From NCBI GenBank assembly GCA_028678555.1, contig JAJRDF010000131.1:1-7575 (forward strand): a stretch of 7,575 bases of DNA, written 5' to 3'. Each line of letters begins with the position of its first letter. The first letter of the stretch is position 1. The DNA is from Methanomicrobiales archaeon (GTDB lineage: Archaea > Halobacteriota > Methanomicrobia > Methanomicrobiales > JACTUA01). The translations under genes and the position numbers were made by a program. The notes under the pieces were generated by a model that did no database searches, was not told where the DNA came from, and saw only the letters and a list, made by a program, of their open reading frames with translations. This document shows positions 1-6,178 of the stretch, piece by piece.

Positions 1-2195
1 AATCGGTCCCTGCCCACAAGGATGCGCGGGCGGTCATCCCGCCGGATGCAGACCTCCCCGATCGGGTGAACATGGTATACCTGGGAACCGTCATCACCCG
101 CGGCAGGGGGAAGGCGGTGGTGACGGCAACGGGCATGCGCACCGAGCTGGGCCAGATCGCCCGGACCGTGGCCGAAGGAAGGGTGGAGGCGACGCCCCTC
201 CAGCGGAAGATGGCAGTCCTGGGGAGGCAGCTCTCTGTCGCGGCTGTCGTGGTCGTTGCCGTGATCTTTCTCACCGGTACCGCCCAAGGGCTGCCGATCC
301 TCACCATGTTCCTCATCGCCGTCTCCCTCGCCGTGGCGGCGATCCCGGAGGGCCTCCCCGCGGTGGTGACCGTTACCCTCTCCCTGGGGGTGCAGCGGAT
401 GGCCCGCCGGCACGCGGTGATCCGGCGGCTCTCTGCCGTGGAGACCCTGGGGGCCGCCACCGTGATCTGCACCGACAAGACCGGAACCCTGACCCGGAAC
501 GAGATGACGGTCCGGAGGCTCTTTGCCGGTGGCAGGTTCCTCGGGGTCACCGGCGAGGGATACCAGGTCCGGGGCGGGTTCACGGATCCCGGCGGGGATA
601 CCGTGGATCCCCGGGAGCATCCCCCGTTCCGGGCAGTGCTGGAGATCGGGGTGCTCTGTAACAACAGCTCCCTTTCCATCGATCCTGCGGCCGGCACGGG
701 AATCATCACCGGTGATCCCACCGAGGCGAGCCTGCTCGTCCTCGCGGAAAAAGCCGGCATGGACTATCACCTCCTGCAGGATACCCATCCCTTCCGGGAG
801 GAGATCCCCTTTGATTCCACCCGCAAGCTGATGACCGTGGTGCGCAGCACGGGGGGCAGTCCGCGGGCATATGTGAAGGGCGCCCCGGAGGTGCTGGTGC
901 CCCGGTGCACCACCCTGCTCACCGGCGGCGGAATCCGGCCGTTCGGTGCGGCGGATGCCGATGCGGTCCTCGCAGCCACCCACCGGATGGCATCGGCATC
1001 GCTGCGGGTGCTGGGGTTCGCCTTCCGGGACCTGCAGGGCGGTGAGGGGGCAGAGGAGGTGGAGCAGGGCCTGGTCTTTGCCGGCCTCGCCGGCATGATG
1101 GATCCACCGCGGGCCGAGGCAAAGGGAGCGGTGCAGGCCTGCCGTGAGGCCGGCGTCCGGGTGGTGATGGTCACCGGTGACAACCCGGCCACCGCCGGGG
1201 CGGTGGCCCGGGAGCTGGGCATCGCAGGCGGTGAAATGCCGGTGACGATGACCGGCGCAGAGCTGGACCGGTACAGTGACGATCAGCTGAGGGACCGGGT
1301 GGACCAGGTGGACGTGTATGCCCGGGTCTCTCCCGGCCACAAGCTCCGGATCGTGGATGCGTTGCGGGCCCGTGGCGGGGTCGTGGCCATGACCGGGGAC
1401 GGGGTGAACGATGCGCCGGCCATCACCCGGGCCGACATCGGGATCGCCATGGGCATCACCGGCACGGACGTGACGAAGGAAGCAAGCGACATGGTCATCA
1501 CCGATGACAACTTCGCCTCCATCCGCGAGGCCGTGGAGGAGGGCCGGGTGATCTACGGAAACATCCTCCGCGCCGTGAAGTACCTGCTGGCCTGCAACGC
1601 GGGTGAACTGGTCACCATCTTCCTCGCCATCCTCGCCGGGGCTGCGAGCCCCCTCACCTCCATCCAGATCCTCTGGATGAACCTGGTCACCGACAGCCCG
1701 CCGGCGCTGGCCCTGGCCACCAACCCCGGTGACCCGGACGTCATGCGGCGCCCGCCCCTGGACCCGAAGGCACGGATTGTCTCCGGACGGCGTGCCGCCG
1801 AGATGATCCTGGTGGGCATCTTCATGGCCGGGGTAACCCTTGCGGCGTTTGGATGGTACCGGGCAGATCCCGCCGCCGCTCCCCTGGCAGGGACGGTGGC
1901 GTTCTCGGTGATCATCCTCTTCCAGAAGTTCTACGCCCTGTCGGTGAGCGGACCCGACAATGCTCCCCTCGGGTTCCGGGACCTGTTCCGGAACCGCTGG
2001 CTCTGGGCAGCCATCCTCTTCGGCATCGTGAGCCAGTTCCTGGTCACCACCTGGCCGCCCGCCCTCGTCATCTTCGATACCGTCCCCCTCGGGCCGGGTG
2101 ACTGGGCGGTGGTCTTCCTCTGTGCATCCCTGGCGTTTTTTGTCCCGGAAGCGGTCAAGCGGGTGTGGTACTGGGGCAGGGCGGGGAAAAGGTGA
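1..2195 (+). CDS. P-type cation-transporting ATPase, SERCA-like (type II), 5'-truncated by window
   Basis: This is an ATP-driven membrane cation pump, probably for Ca2+. The reading frame is already open at base 3 and begins inside the actuator-domain TGES motif (bases 1-2 complete a Glu codon before Ser-Val-Pro), so roughly the first 200 residues lie upstream and the GTG at 66 is not the true start. Visible motifs in order: M4 PEGLP (345-359), phosphorylation motif DKTGTLT (Asp codon 474), nucleotide-binding KGAPE (876-890), TGDN (1173-1184), hinge TGDGVNDAP (1392-1418), M5 NAGE (Asn 1596, Glu 1605), M6 NLVTD (1680-1694), then four hydrophobic segments to the end. The M4 Glu, M5 Asn/Glu and M6 Asn/Thr/Asp match the SERCA Ca2+ ligands. 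The M8 ligand Glu appears to be Gln (codon 1923-1925), as in Na,K-ATPase and PMCA. Family membership is certain; ion specificity is inferred. Confidence 0.96.
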   Translation, partial: SVPAHKDARAVIPPDADLPDRVNMVYLGTVITRGRGKAVVTATGMRTELGQIARTVAEGRVEATPLQRKMAVLGRQLSVAAVVVVAVIFLTGTAQGLPILTMFLIAVSLAVAAIPEGLPAVVTVTLSLGVQRMARRHAVIRRLSAVETLGAATVICTDKTGTLTRNEMTVRRLFAGGRFLGVTGEGYQVRGGFTDPGGDTVDPREHPPFRAVLEIGVLCNNSSLSIDPAAGTGIITGDPTEASLLVLAEKAGMDYHLLQDTHPFREEIPFDSTRKLMTVVRSTGGSPRAYVKGAPEVLVPRCTTLLTGGGIRPFGAADADAVLAATHRMASASLRVLGFAFRDLQGGEGAEEVEQGLVFAGLAGMMDPPRAEAKGAVQACREAGVRVVMVTGDNPATAGAVARELGIAGGEMPVTMTGAELDRYSDDQLRDRVDQVDVYARVSPGHKLRIVDALRARGGVVAMTGDGVNDAPAITRADIGIAMGITGTDVTKEASDMVITDDNFASIREAVEEGRVIYGNILRAVKYLLACNAGELVTIFLAILAGAASPLTSIQILWMNLVTDSPPALALATNPGDPDVMRRPPLDPKARIVSGRRAAEMILVGIFMAGVTLAAFGWYRADPAAAPLAGTVAFSVIILFQKFYALSVSGPDNAPLGFRDLFRNRWLWAAILFGIVSQFLVTTWPPALVIFDTVPLGPGDWAVVFLCASLAFFVPEAVKRVWYWGRAGKR

Positions 2196-2256
2196 GGGTA
2201 TCCCCGCGGGACCTGACCGGGAGCAGCCCGGCGTCGTCAACTTTGAGGATACCCAT

Positions 2257-2331
2257 ATGTGCACCGGCTGCGAACGGGACTGTGCAGTATGCATCCCGTC
2301 GCGGCGCCAGCGCCGGACACGGGTCGGCTGA
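2257..2331 (+). CDS. Candidate 24-aa cysteine-rich microprotein (CxxCxxxCxxC)
   Basis: I do not recognise this as a named family. An ATG at 2257 is preceded by GAGGAT (2245-2250), a good SD at 6-7 nt spacing, and opens a 24-codon frame ending in TGA at 2329-2331. The peptide starts MCTGCERDCAVC, giving Cys at 2, 5, 9 and 12, and is followed by an Arg-rich tail. Four Cys spaced 3-4-3 could bind one Zn2+ or an Fe-S cluster, or the peptide could serve as a redox or metal-sensing leader. It ends 15 nt before the rubrerythrin start, so translational coupling is possible. The frame is open further upstream into the ATPase gene, but the SD and Cys cluster favour this start. A small hairpin (2217-2231) lies before it. 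The call rests only on the SD, Cys spacing and position, and chance cannot be excluded. Confidence 0.45.
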   Translation: MCTGCERDCAVCIPSRRQRRTRVG

Positions 2332-2333
2332 CT

Positions 2334-2341
2334 GGGGATGA
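2334..2341 (+). promoter_or_regulatory. Ribosome binding site deciding the rubrerythrin start
   Basis: GGGGATGA resembles the SD consensus GGAGGTGA and lies 5 nt before the ATG at 2347. The upstream in-frame ATG at 2338 sits inside this site and has no SD of its own, so 2347 is the preferred start. Confidence 0.6.
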
Positions 2342-2346
2342 CACCG

Positions 2347-2919
2347 ATGAAGATGAAAGGCAGCAACACAGAGAAGAACCTCCTTGTGGCATTCGCCGGA
2401 GAATCACAGGCACGAACCCGGTACAGTTTCTTTGCGAGCATTGCCCGGAAGGAGGGCTACGAACAGATCTCGGCGATCTTCCAGGAGACCTCTGACAACG
2501 AGAAGGAGCATGCGAAGCTCTTCTTCACCCTGCTGGAAGGGGGCATGGTGGAGCTCACCGCCGCCTACCCGGCAGGCGTCATCGGGACCACGATGGAGAA
2601 CCTCAAGGAGGCGGCCGATGGCGAGAAGCTGGAGTGGGGCACGCTGTACCCGGCCTTTGCGGCAACCGCAGAGAAGGAGGGATTCGAGGAGGCGGCCCGG
2701 AGGTTCCGGCAGATCGCGAAGGTGGAGTCGGCTCACGAACGCCGGTACCGGAAGCTGCTTGCGAACTTGGAGAGGGGAACGGTCTTCCGGAAGGCCTCAC
2801 CAGTCCCGTGGAAGTGCCGGAACTGCGGCCTGGTCATGGATGCGGCCGAGGCACCCGAGAACTGCCCGGCCTGCATGCATCCCCGGGCCCACTTCGAGGT
2901 GTTCAGCGAGAATTACTGA
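2347..2919 (+). CDS. rbr: Rubrerythrin (diiron peroxidase with C-terminal rubredoxin-like domain)
   Basis: This is a cytoplasmic non-haem iron protein that reduces hydrogen peroxide with electrons from rubredoxin or similar donors, protecting anaerobes from oxidative stress. With the start at 2347 it has 190 residues, one fewer than Desulfovibrio vulgaris rubrerythrin as I recall it. The N-terminal MKMKGSNTEKN aligns with that protein, and every metal ligand is offset by no more than one. Diiron-site ligands are E19, E52, H55 (EKEH), E93, E96, E127 and H130 (ESAH). The rubredoxin-like [Fe(Cys)4] site is C157/C160 (CRNCG) and C173/C176 (CPAC). No ligand is missing. An ATG at 2338 would add three residues but overlaps the SD. 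A T6 tract follows the stop. It may be co-transcribed with the Cys-rich microprotein just upstream. Confidence 0.97.
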   Translation: MKMKGSNTEKNLLVAFAGESQARTRYSFFASIARKEGYEQISAIFQETSDNEKEHAKLFFTLLEGGMVELTAAYPAGVIGTTMENLKEAADGEKLEWGTLYPAFAATAEKEGFEEAARRFRQIAKVESAHERRYRKLLANLERGTVFRKASPVPWKCRNCGLVMDAAEAPENCPACMHPRAHFEVFSENY

Positions 2920-2931
2920 TCCATCCAGCCC

Positions 2932-2937
2932 TTTTTT
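2932..2937 (+). terminator. T6 terminator after rubrerythrin
   Basis: A run of six T in a C-rich context lies 12 nt after the rubrerythrin stop, typical of archaeal T-tract termination. No strong hairpin precedes it. Confidence 0.5.
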
Positions 2938-3049
2938 CCGCAGGCAAACTGTTTAGCCCTCCCCGTTCCCACACTCCCGTATGGCAGACTGGCGTGACGA
3001 GCGCTGGAAACGCCTCTCCAGGAGCGGTTCAGCCGCCCCGGAGCAGAGC

Positions 3050-3060
3050 GAGGTCACCTC
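3050..3060 (+). promoter_or_regulatory. SD (GAGGT) deciding the stomatin start, within a small palindrome
   Basis: GAGG (3050-3053) lies 8 nt before the ATG at 3062, a standard spacing. The in-frame ATG at 2981 has no purine-rich site before it, so 3062 is preferred. The full string GAGGTCACCTC is self-complementary (4-bp stem, TCA loop), placing an anti-SD-like CACCTC directly after the SD. Confidence 0.55.
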
Positions 3061-3061
3061 A

Positions 3062-4018
3062 ATGAAAAGCGAAAGTGTATCTCCGGCAGGCGGGGTGGGC
3101 TTCATTGCCCTCCTTGTCCTCGTGCTCTTCGTCCTGGCCGTTGTCTGGGGGGGATACTCCCCCTGGTACCTGGCCATCGGTATCCTGATCGCCTACCTGA
3201 TCTTCGGCATCCGGATCGTCCGGCCCACCCACCGGGTGCTCATCGAGATCTTGGGGAAATTCAGGAGGTTCGGCGGGCCGGGGTTCTACTGGATCCTGCC
3301 CGGCATCATGAAGCTCTATGCCGTGAACATCACCGAGAAGATGGTGGATGCGACACCGCAGGTGATCATCACGAACGACAACCTGAACGCCCACGTGGAC
3401 GCTCAGGTGTACTTCAAGGTGAAGGATGACGAGGAGAGCGTCAAGGCCTCCCAGTACAACGTCTTTGCCTACGAGAGCCAGATCGTGTCCCTGGCCCGGA
3501 CCACGCTGCGCAACATCATCGGCACCCTCACGCTGAAGTCGGCCAACAGTGAGCGGGGCAAGATCAACGAGGAGCTCCAGAAGACGCTCCGGAAGGAGAC
3601 GGCCAACTGGGGGATCGAGATTGTCCGGACAGAATTAAAGGAGATCGACCCGCCCCAGGACGTGCAGGAGACGATGAACAAGGTGGTGAAGGCGGAGAAC
3701 GAGAAGATCGCTGCCGTGGACTATGCCACCGCCAAAGAGACCGAGGCGGACGGGGAGCGGCGGGCCGCCATCAAGCGCTCCGAGGGGATCAAGCAGTCCA
3801 AGATCCTGGAGGCCGAGGGGTCGGCGGAGGCCATCCGGCTCATCAACGAGGCCGCCCAGAAGTACTTCACCGGGAACGCCCAGACCCTCAAGCAGCTGGA
3901 GGTCATCGACAGCGCCCTCTCGAAGAATACGAAGATCATCGTCCCTGCCGACCAGCGGATCATCAATATCATCGGGGACCTGGCCGGGATCACCACATCG
4001 GCGCAGGAAAAGAAGTAA
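3062..4018 (+). CDS. Stomatin-like SPFH/band 7 membrane protein
   Basis: This is a membrane scaffold protein of the stomatin/prohibitin superfamily, which oligomerises into ring or cage assemblies and influences neighbouring membrane proteases or transporters. With the start at 3062 it has 318 residues. Two hydrophobic segments (about 13-31 and 36-53) form an N-terminal hairpin or two TM helices. The SPFH domain follows, from about residue 54 (RPTHRVLIEILGKF) to about 220, with the stomatin signature LARTTLRNIIG and the ELKEIDPP stretch. A charged Ala/Glu/Lys-rich helix (about 215-270) should form the coiled coil, and the tail ends in an Ile-rich segment. Stomatin genes often pair with an NfeD gene; none is seen beside this one. 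The frame is open to an ATG at 2981, which would add 27 hydrophilic residues but lacks an SD. T-tracts flank the gene, so it is probably monocistronic. Confidence 0.95.
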   Translation: MKSESVSPAGGVGFIALLVLVLFVLAVVWGGYSPWYLAIGILIAYLIFGIRIVRPTHRVLIEILGKFRRFGGPGFYWILPGIMKLYAVNITEKMVDATPQVIITNDNLNAHVDAQVYFKVKDDEESVKASQYNVFAYESQIVSLARTTLRNIIGTLTLKSANSERGKINEELQKTLRKETANWGIEIVRTELKEIDPPQDVQETMNKVVKAENEKIAAVDYATAKETEADGERRAAIKRSEGIKQSKILEAEGSAEAIRLINEAAQKYFTGNAQTLKQLEVIDSALSKNTKIIVPADQRIINIIGDLAGITTSAQEKK

Positions 4019-4041
4019 CCGCGTCCCTCTCCTGCACCCTC

Positions 4042-4046
4042 TTTTT
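4042..4046 (+). terminator. T5 terminator after the stomatin gene
   Basis: TTTTT lies 24 nt after the stomatin stop in a pyrimidine-rich stretch, fitting an archaeal T-tract terminator. Confidence 0.45.
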
Positions 4047-4060
4047 GGCAGACGGATCGG

Positions 4061-4078
4061 CGGGAGCGCAGGCTCCCG
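4061..4078. terminator. Perfect 7-bp hairpin between convergent genes
   Basis: CGGGAGC and GCTCCCG form a perfect 7-bp stem around a GCAG loop, midway between the convergent stomatin and aIF1A ends. T-tracts lie on either side (plus strand 4042-4046, minus strand 4094-4099). A hairpin in this position could block read-through both ways. The T-tracts precede the stem in each transcription direction, so it is not a classic intrinsic terminator. Confidence 0.4.
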
Positions 4079-4093
4079 AACAACGTTCCGGCG

Positions 4094-4099
4094 AAAAAA
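4094..4099 (-). terminator. T6 terminator (minus strand) after the aIF1A remnant
   Basis: AAAAAA on the plus strand reads TTTTTT on the minus strand, about 60 nt past the aIF1A stop at 4159-4161. Confidence 0.4.
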
Positions 4100-4158
4100 T
4101 CGGAGAAGAGGAGTTGTCCTGATCCCGGGGGGACGGTGCGGCTACGCCCCTGCCCGGT

Positions 4159-4420
4159 TCAGATGTACCGGTTTCTCCTCAGCCAGTCGGTCTGGGGAGG
4201 GAGATATCGGTAGATGATATCACACTTTTCGTCCTGGAAGGACCAGGGGACCACGATCAGGGTGTCCCCTTCGCGGATCCAGGCACGCTTCTTGATCTTG
4301 CCCTTGATCCGGCCCATGCGGGTGACCGCAGACGGACACGGATGATGGGGGCTCCCGTCTCGTCTACTGCATTGGGATCGGCGGCATCGGAACCTTTCTT
4401 TGGATCTCTCGGTATGTCAA
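4159..4420 (-). pseudogene. eif1A: Archaeal translation initiation factor aIF1A, disrupted (internal deletion and frameshift)
   Basis: aIF1A is the archaeal IF1 homologue, an OB-fold protein that binds the 30S A site during initiation. The C-terminal 56 or so residues read cleanly on the minus strand from about 4326 to the stop at 4159-4161: VTRMGRIKGKIKKR, then WIREGDTLIVVPW, then the CDIIYRY helix and DWLRRNRYI, all characteristic. An N-terminal piece ending APIIRVRL is in another frame (to about 4329). About 28 residues, including the expected MLG and RVRC strands of the OB fold, are absent between them, so roughly 82 nt are missing and the frames do not join. The N-terminal frame has no ATG, GTG or TTG between about 4500 and the conserved piece. 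A TTG at 4420 would encode MTYRE only with a further 1-nt shift. The start given is therefore a guess. Identity is secure; whether the damage is real or an assembly fault is open. Confidence 0.85.
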
Positions 4421-4597
4421 CAACTCCCGGTAGAAAAACAAGGATGTACAGGGGGATGAAGGTATCTGAGGCTGAAAGGCCGGTTTTCCCGGAAACCAGC
4501 CCGGAACGGCCCGGACCCCCCTGGTAACCTGCTGTCCGCGGCCCTGGTGGCGTCACTTTCCCCCCCATGGATCACACCGGGTGAGGCCGCCCGTCTC

Positions 4598-4619
4598 CCC
4601 GTGACCCCCCTGTCACGGG
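4598..4619. repeat. Perfect 8-bp inverted repeat upstream of the glutamate synthase gene
   Basis: CCCGTGAC and GTCACGGG flank a CCCCCT loop, 81 nt before the start at 4700. It could be an operator dyad or a leader-RNA hairpin. There is no T-tract after it, so a terminator is unlikely. Confidence 0.45.
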
Positions 4620-4685
4620 ATTCTCCGCCACCACCCCGGGCCCCCAGCAAAGGGTTTACCACTCCCGTGCACCAACAGGGATACA

Positions 4686-4691
4686 GTGAGG
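4686..4691 (+). promoter_or_regulatory. Ribosome binding site fixing the glutamate synthase start
   Basis: GTGAGG ends 8 nt before the ATG at 4700. The frame is open back to 4547, but that upstream part is Pro/Ser-rich filler without an SD, and the rubredoxin domain begins right after 4700. Confidence 0.65.
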
Positions 4692-4699
4692 CCGTTCCC

Positions 4700-6131
4700 A
4701 TGACCCGGTACCGCTGCGATGTCTGCAACGTGTTTGAATACGACCCGCTCGCCGGCGACCCGTCTGCCGGGATCCCGCAGGGGGCACCGCCCGCCGACCT
4801 GCCCGAGGGCTGGGAGTGCCCGATCTGCGGGGCGGACCGGACCCACCTCCGATTGCTCCCTGCGGACGGGGATTCTGCACCCGATCACTCGCCGGAACTA
4901 GCCACCGCCCGGGTGGATCCCCTCGCCTACCCGGTCCACTGGGCCCGTCATGCGGATTCGTTCGAAGTGACGATGGCCGACATCCACGAGATCGCGGTGA
5001 CCGGCCGGTCGATCATCGAGCCGATGCGGACCCTGAAACCGGCGGTCTCCTGGGACGATCTCCTGATCCTGGGTGCCCAGTTCGCCCGGATCCCCGTTGA
5101 GGATACGATGCCTGTGAATACCCGGACGGTTATCGGCCCCGCGGCAGCGAAGCCCCTCGTCATGGAGACCCCGCTCTTCGTCACCCACATGTCCTTCGGG
5201 GCCCTCTCCCGGGAGGTGAAGGTCGCGCTCGCGAAGGGGAGCGCCCGGGTGAAGACGGCCATCGGTTCGGGAGAGGGGGGGATCCACCCCGACGAGCGGC
5301 AGCACGCGTACCGCTACATCCTGGAGTACGTGCCGAACCGGTACAGCATCACCCGGGAGAACCTCAGGTCATCCGACGCCATCGAGATCAAGATCGGGCA
5401 GTCGGTGGAGCCGGGACTGGGCGCCATGCTCCCCGGGGAGAAGCCGGATCCGGGGGTACGCCCCGAGTACCGATATTGTCTCGCCCGCCACCTACGAAGA
5501 TATCCGTACCACCGCCGACCTTCAGAAGAAGATCCAGTGGCTGCGGGACGAATCGGGCGGGAGGCCGGTCGGGGTGAAGATCGCGGCCGGCCACATCGAG
5601 GAGGATCTGGACGCGATCCTCCCTGCCGGCCCCGACTTCATCACCATTGACGGCCGGCCGGGTGCCTCCGGGGCCGCGCCCCGGTTCATCAAGGATGCCA
5701 CCTCGGTGCCCACGATCCATGCCCTGCACCGTGCACGGAAGCACCTGGACCGCCGGGGGGCTGACCAGGTCTCCCTGATCGTCACGGGCGGCCTGAGGAT
5801 CTCCCCGGACTTCGCAAAGGCTCTGGCCCTGGGCGCCGATGCCGTTGCGCTGGGCACCGCGGCCCTGATCGCGTGTGCCTGCCAGCAGTACCGGATCTGC
5901 CACACCGGCCGTTGCCCGGTCGGGGTCACGACGCAGGACCCGGAGCTCCGGGCCCGGCTGAATCCCGACGCCGCCGCAGAGCGGCTGGCCAACTACCTCC
6001 GGGTCTCCACCGACGAGATCGCCCGGTTCGCCCGGCTCTGCGGCCACACGGATGTCCATGCCCTCTCGCTGCGGGACCTCTGTACCACGAACAGGGAGAT
6101 CGCCGAGTATACGGACATTCCCCACGTCTGA
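4700..6131 (+). pseudogene. Rubredoxin-glutamate synthase (FMN domain) fusion, frameshifted
   Basis: This is an archaeal-style glutamate synthase without the N-terminal amidotransferase domain, predicted to use FMN and a [3Fe-4S] cluster to reduce 2-iminoglutarate to glutamate. Residues 1-45 form a rubredoxin domain with C6, C9, C40 and C43 (CDVC, CPIC), a likely built-in electron donor. The first frame then carries the FMN-barrel segment THMSFGALSREVKVAL and the GSGEGGIHPDE motif, to GLGAMLPGEK (ending 5443). From 5469 the protein resumes in another frame with TDIVSPATYEDIR, DFITIDGRPGASGAAP and the cluster motif CQQYRICHTGRCPVG (C-x5-C-x4-C), ending IPHV at 6131. About 45 nt are expected between GEK and DIVSP but 28 are present, so about 17 nt are missing; restored, the protein would be 482 residues. 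Both parts are otherwise well conserved, suggesting a recent lesion or an assembly error. The FeS membrane protein follows after 47 nt. Confidence 0.9.
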
Positions 6132-6152
6132 GAGCGGGAACCGTCTCCCTTT

Positions 6153-6170
6153 TCACCTCCCGGTGAGGAG
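6153..6170 (+). promoter_or_regulatory. Ribosome binding site of the FeS membrane protein, in a small hairpin
   Basis: GGTGAGGAG (6162-6170) lies 8 nt before the ATG at 6179, which decides against the in-frame GTG at 6170 that overlaps the SD. TCACC (6153-6157) can pair with GGTGA (6162-6166) across a TCCC loop. The left arm reads TCACCTCC, like the 16S rRNA tail. Confidence 0.55.
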
Positions 6171-6178
6171 TGTATTCC

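Larger units (their letters stand above)
4421..4699. other. Divergent intergenic region
   Basis: These 279 nt separate the divergent aIF1A remnant and the glutamate synthase gene. No convincing coding frame is seen. The region should hold both promoters, but no good archaeal TATA box is visible; GGTTTACC near 4650 is the only weak candidate for the plus-strand gene. A strong hairpin lies at 4598-4619. Confidence 0.5.

Noticed and set aside
767..1222. Long minus-strand open frames under the ATPase gene
   Set aside because: They are GC-rich shadow frames opposite a clear P-type ATPase, with no recognisable domain and biased composition.
2217..2231. CCGGG-AGCAG-CCCGG hairpin after the ATPase gene as a terminator
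   Set aside because: It has only a 5-bp stem and no T-tract; such stems are common in GC-rich DNA.
2338..2346. Rubrerythrin starting at the ATG at 2338
   Set aside because: That ATG overlaps the SD-like GGGGATGA and has no SD of its own; starting at 2347 gives the family's usual N-terminus and length.
2945..2952. CTGTTTAG as a TATA box for the stomatin gene
   Set aside because: It is too far from the archaeal TTTATATA-type consensus, and no TFB-recognition purines are clear before it.
2981..3061. Stomatin starting at the ATG at 2981 with a 27-residue hydrophilic extension
   Set aside because: No SD precedes 2981, whereas GAGG at the right spacing precedes 3062, and the family normally begins near the hydrophobic segment. 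A leaderless start remains a weak possibility.
4342..4527. A 61-codon plus-strand frame opposite the aIF1A remnant
   Set aside because: It has no SD and no domain, and it overlaps recognisable aIF1A sequence on the other strand.
4547..4699. N-terminal extension of the glutamate synthase frame
   Set aside because: It is low-complexity Pro/Ser-rich translation without an SD; the ATG at 4700 has an SD and leads straight into the rubredoxin domain.
5574..6131. The downstream glutamate synthase frame as an independent gene starting at the GTG at 5574
   Set aside because: The homology continues upstream of 5574 in the same frame back to 5469 (TDIVSPATYEDIR), and no SD lies before 5574, so it is the back half of the broken gene.
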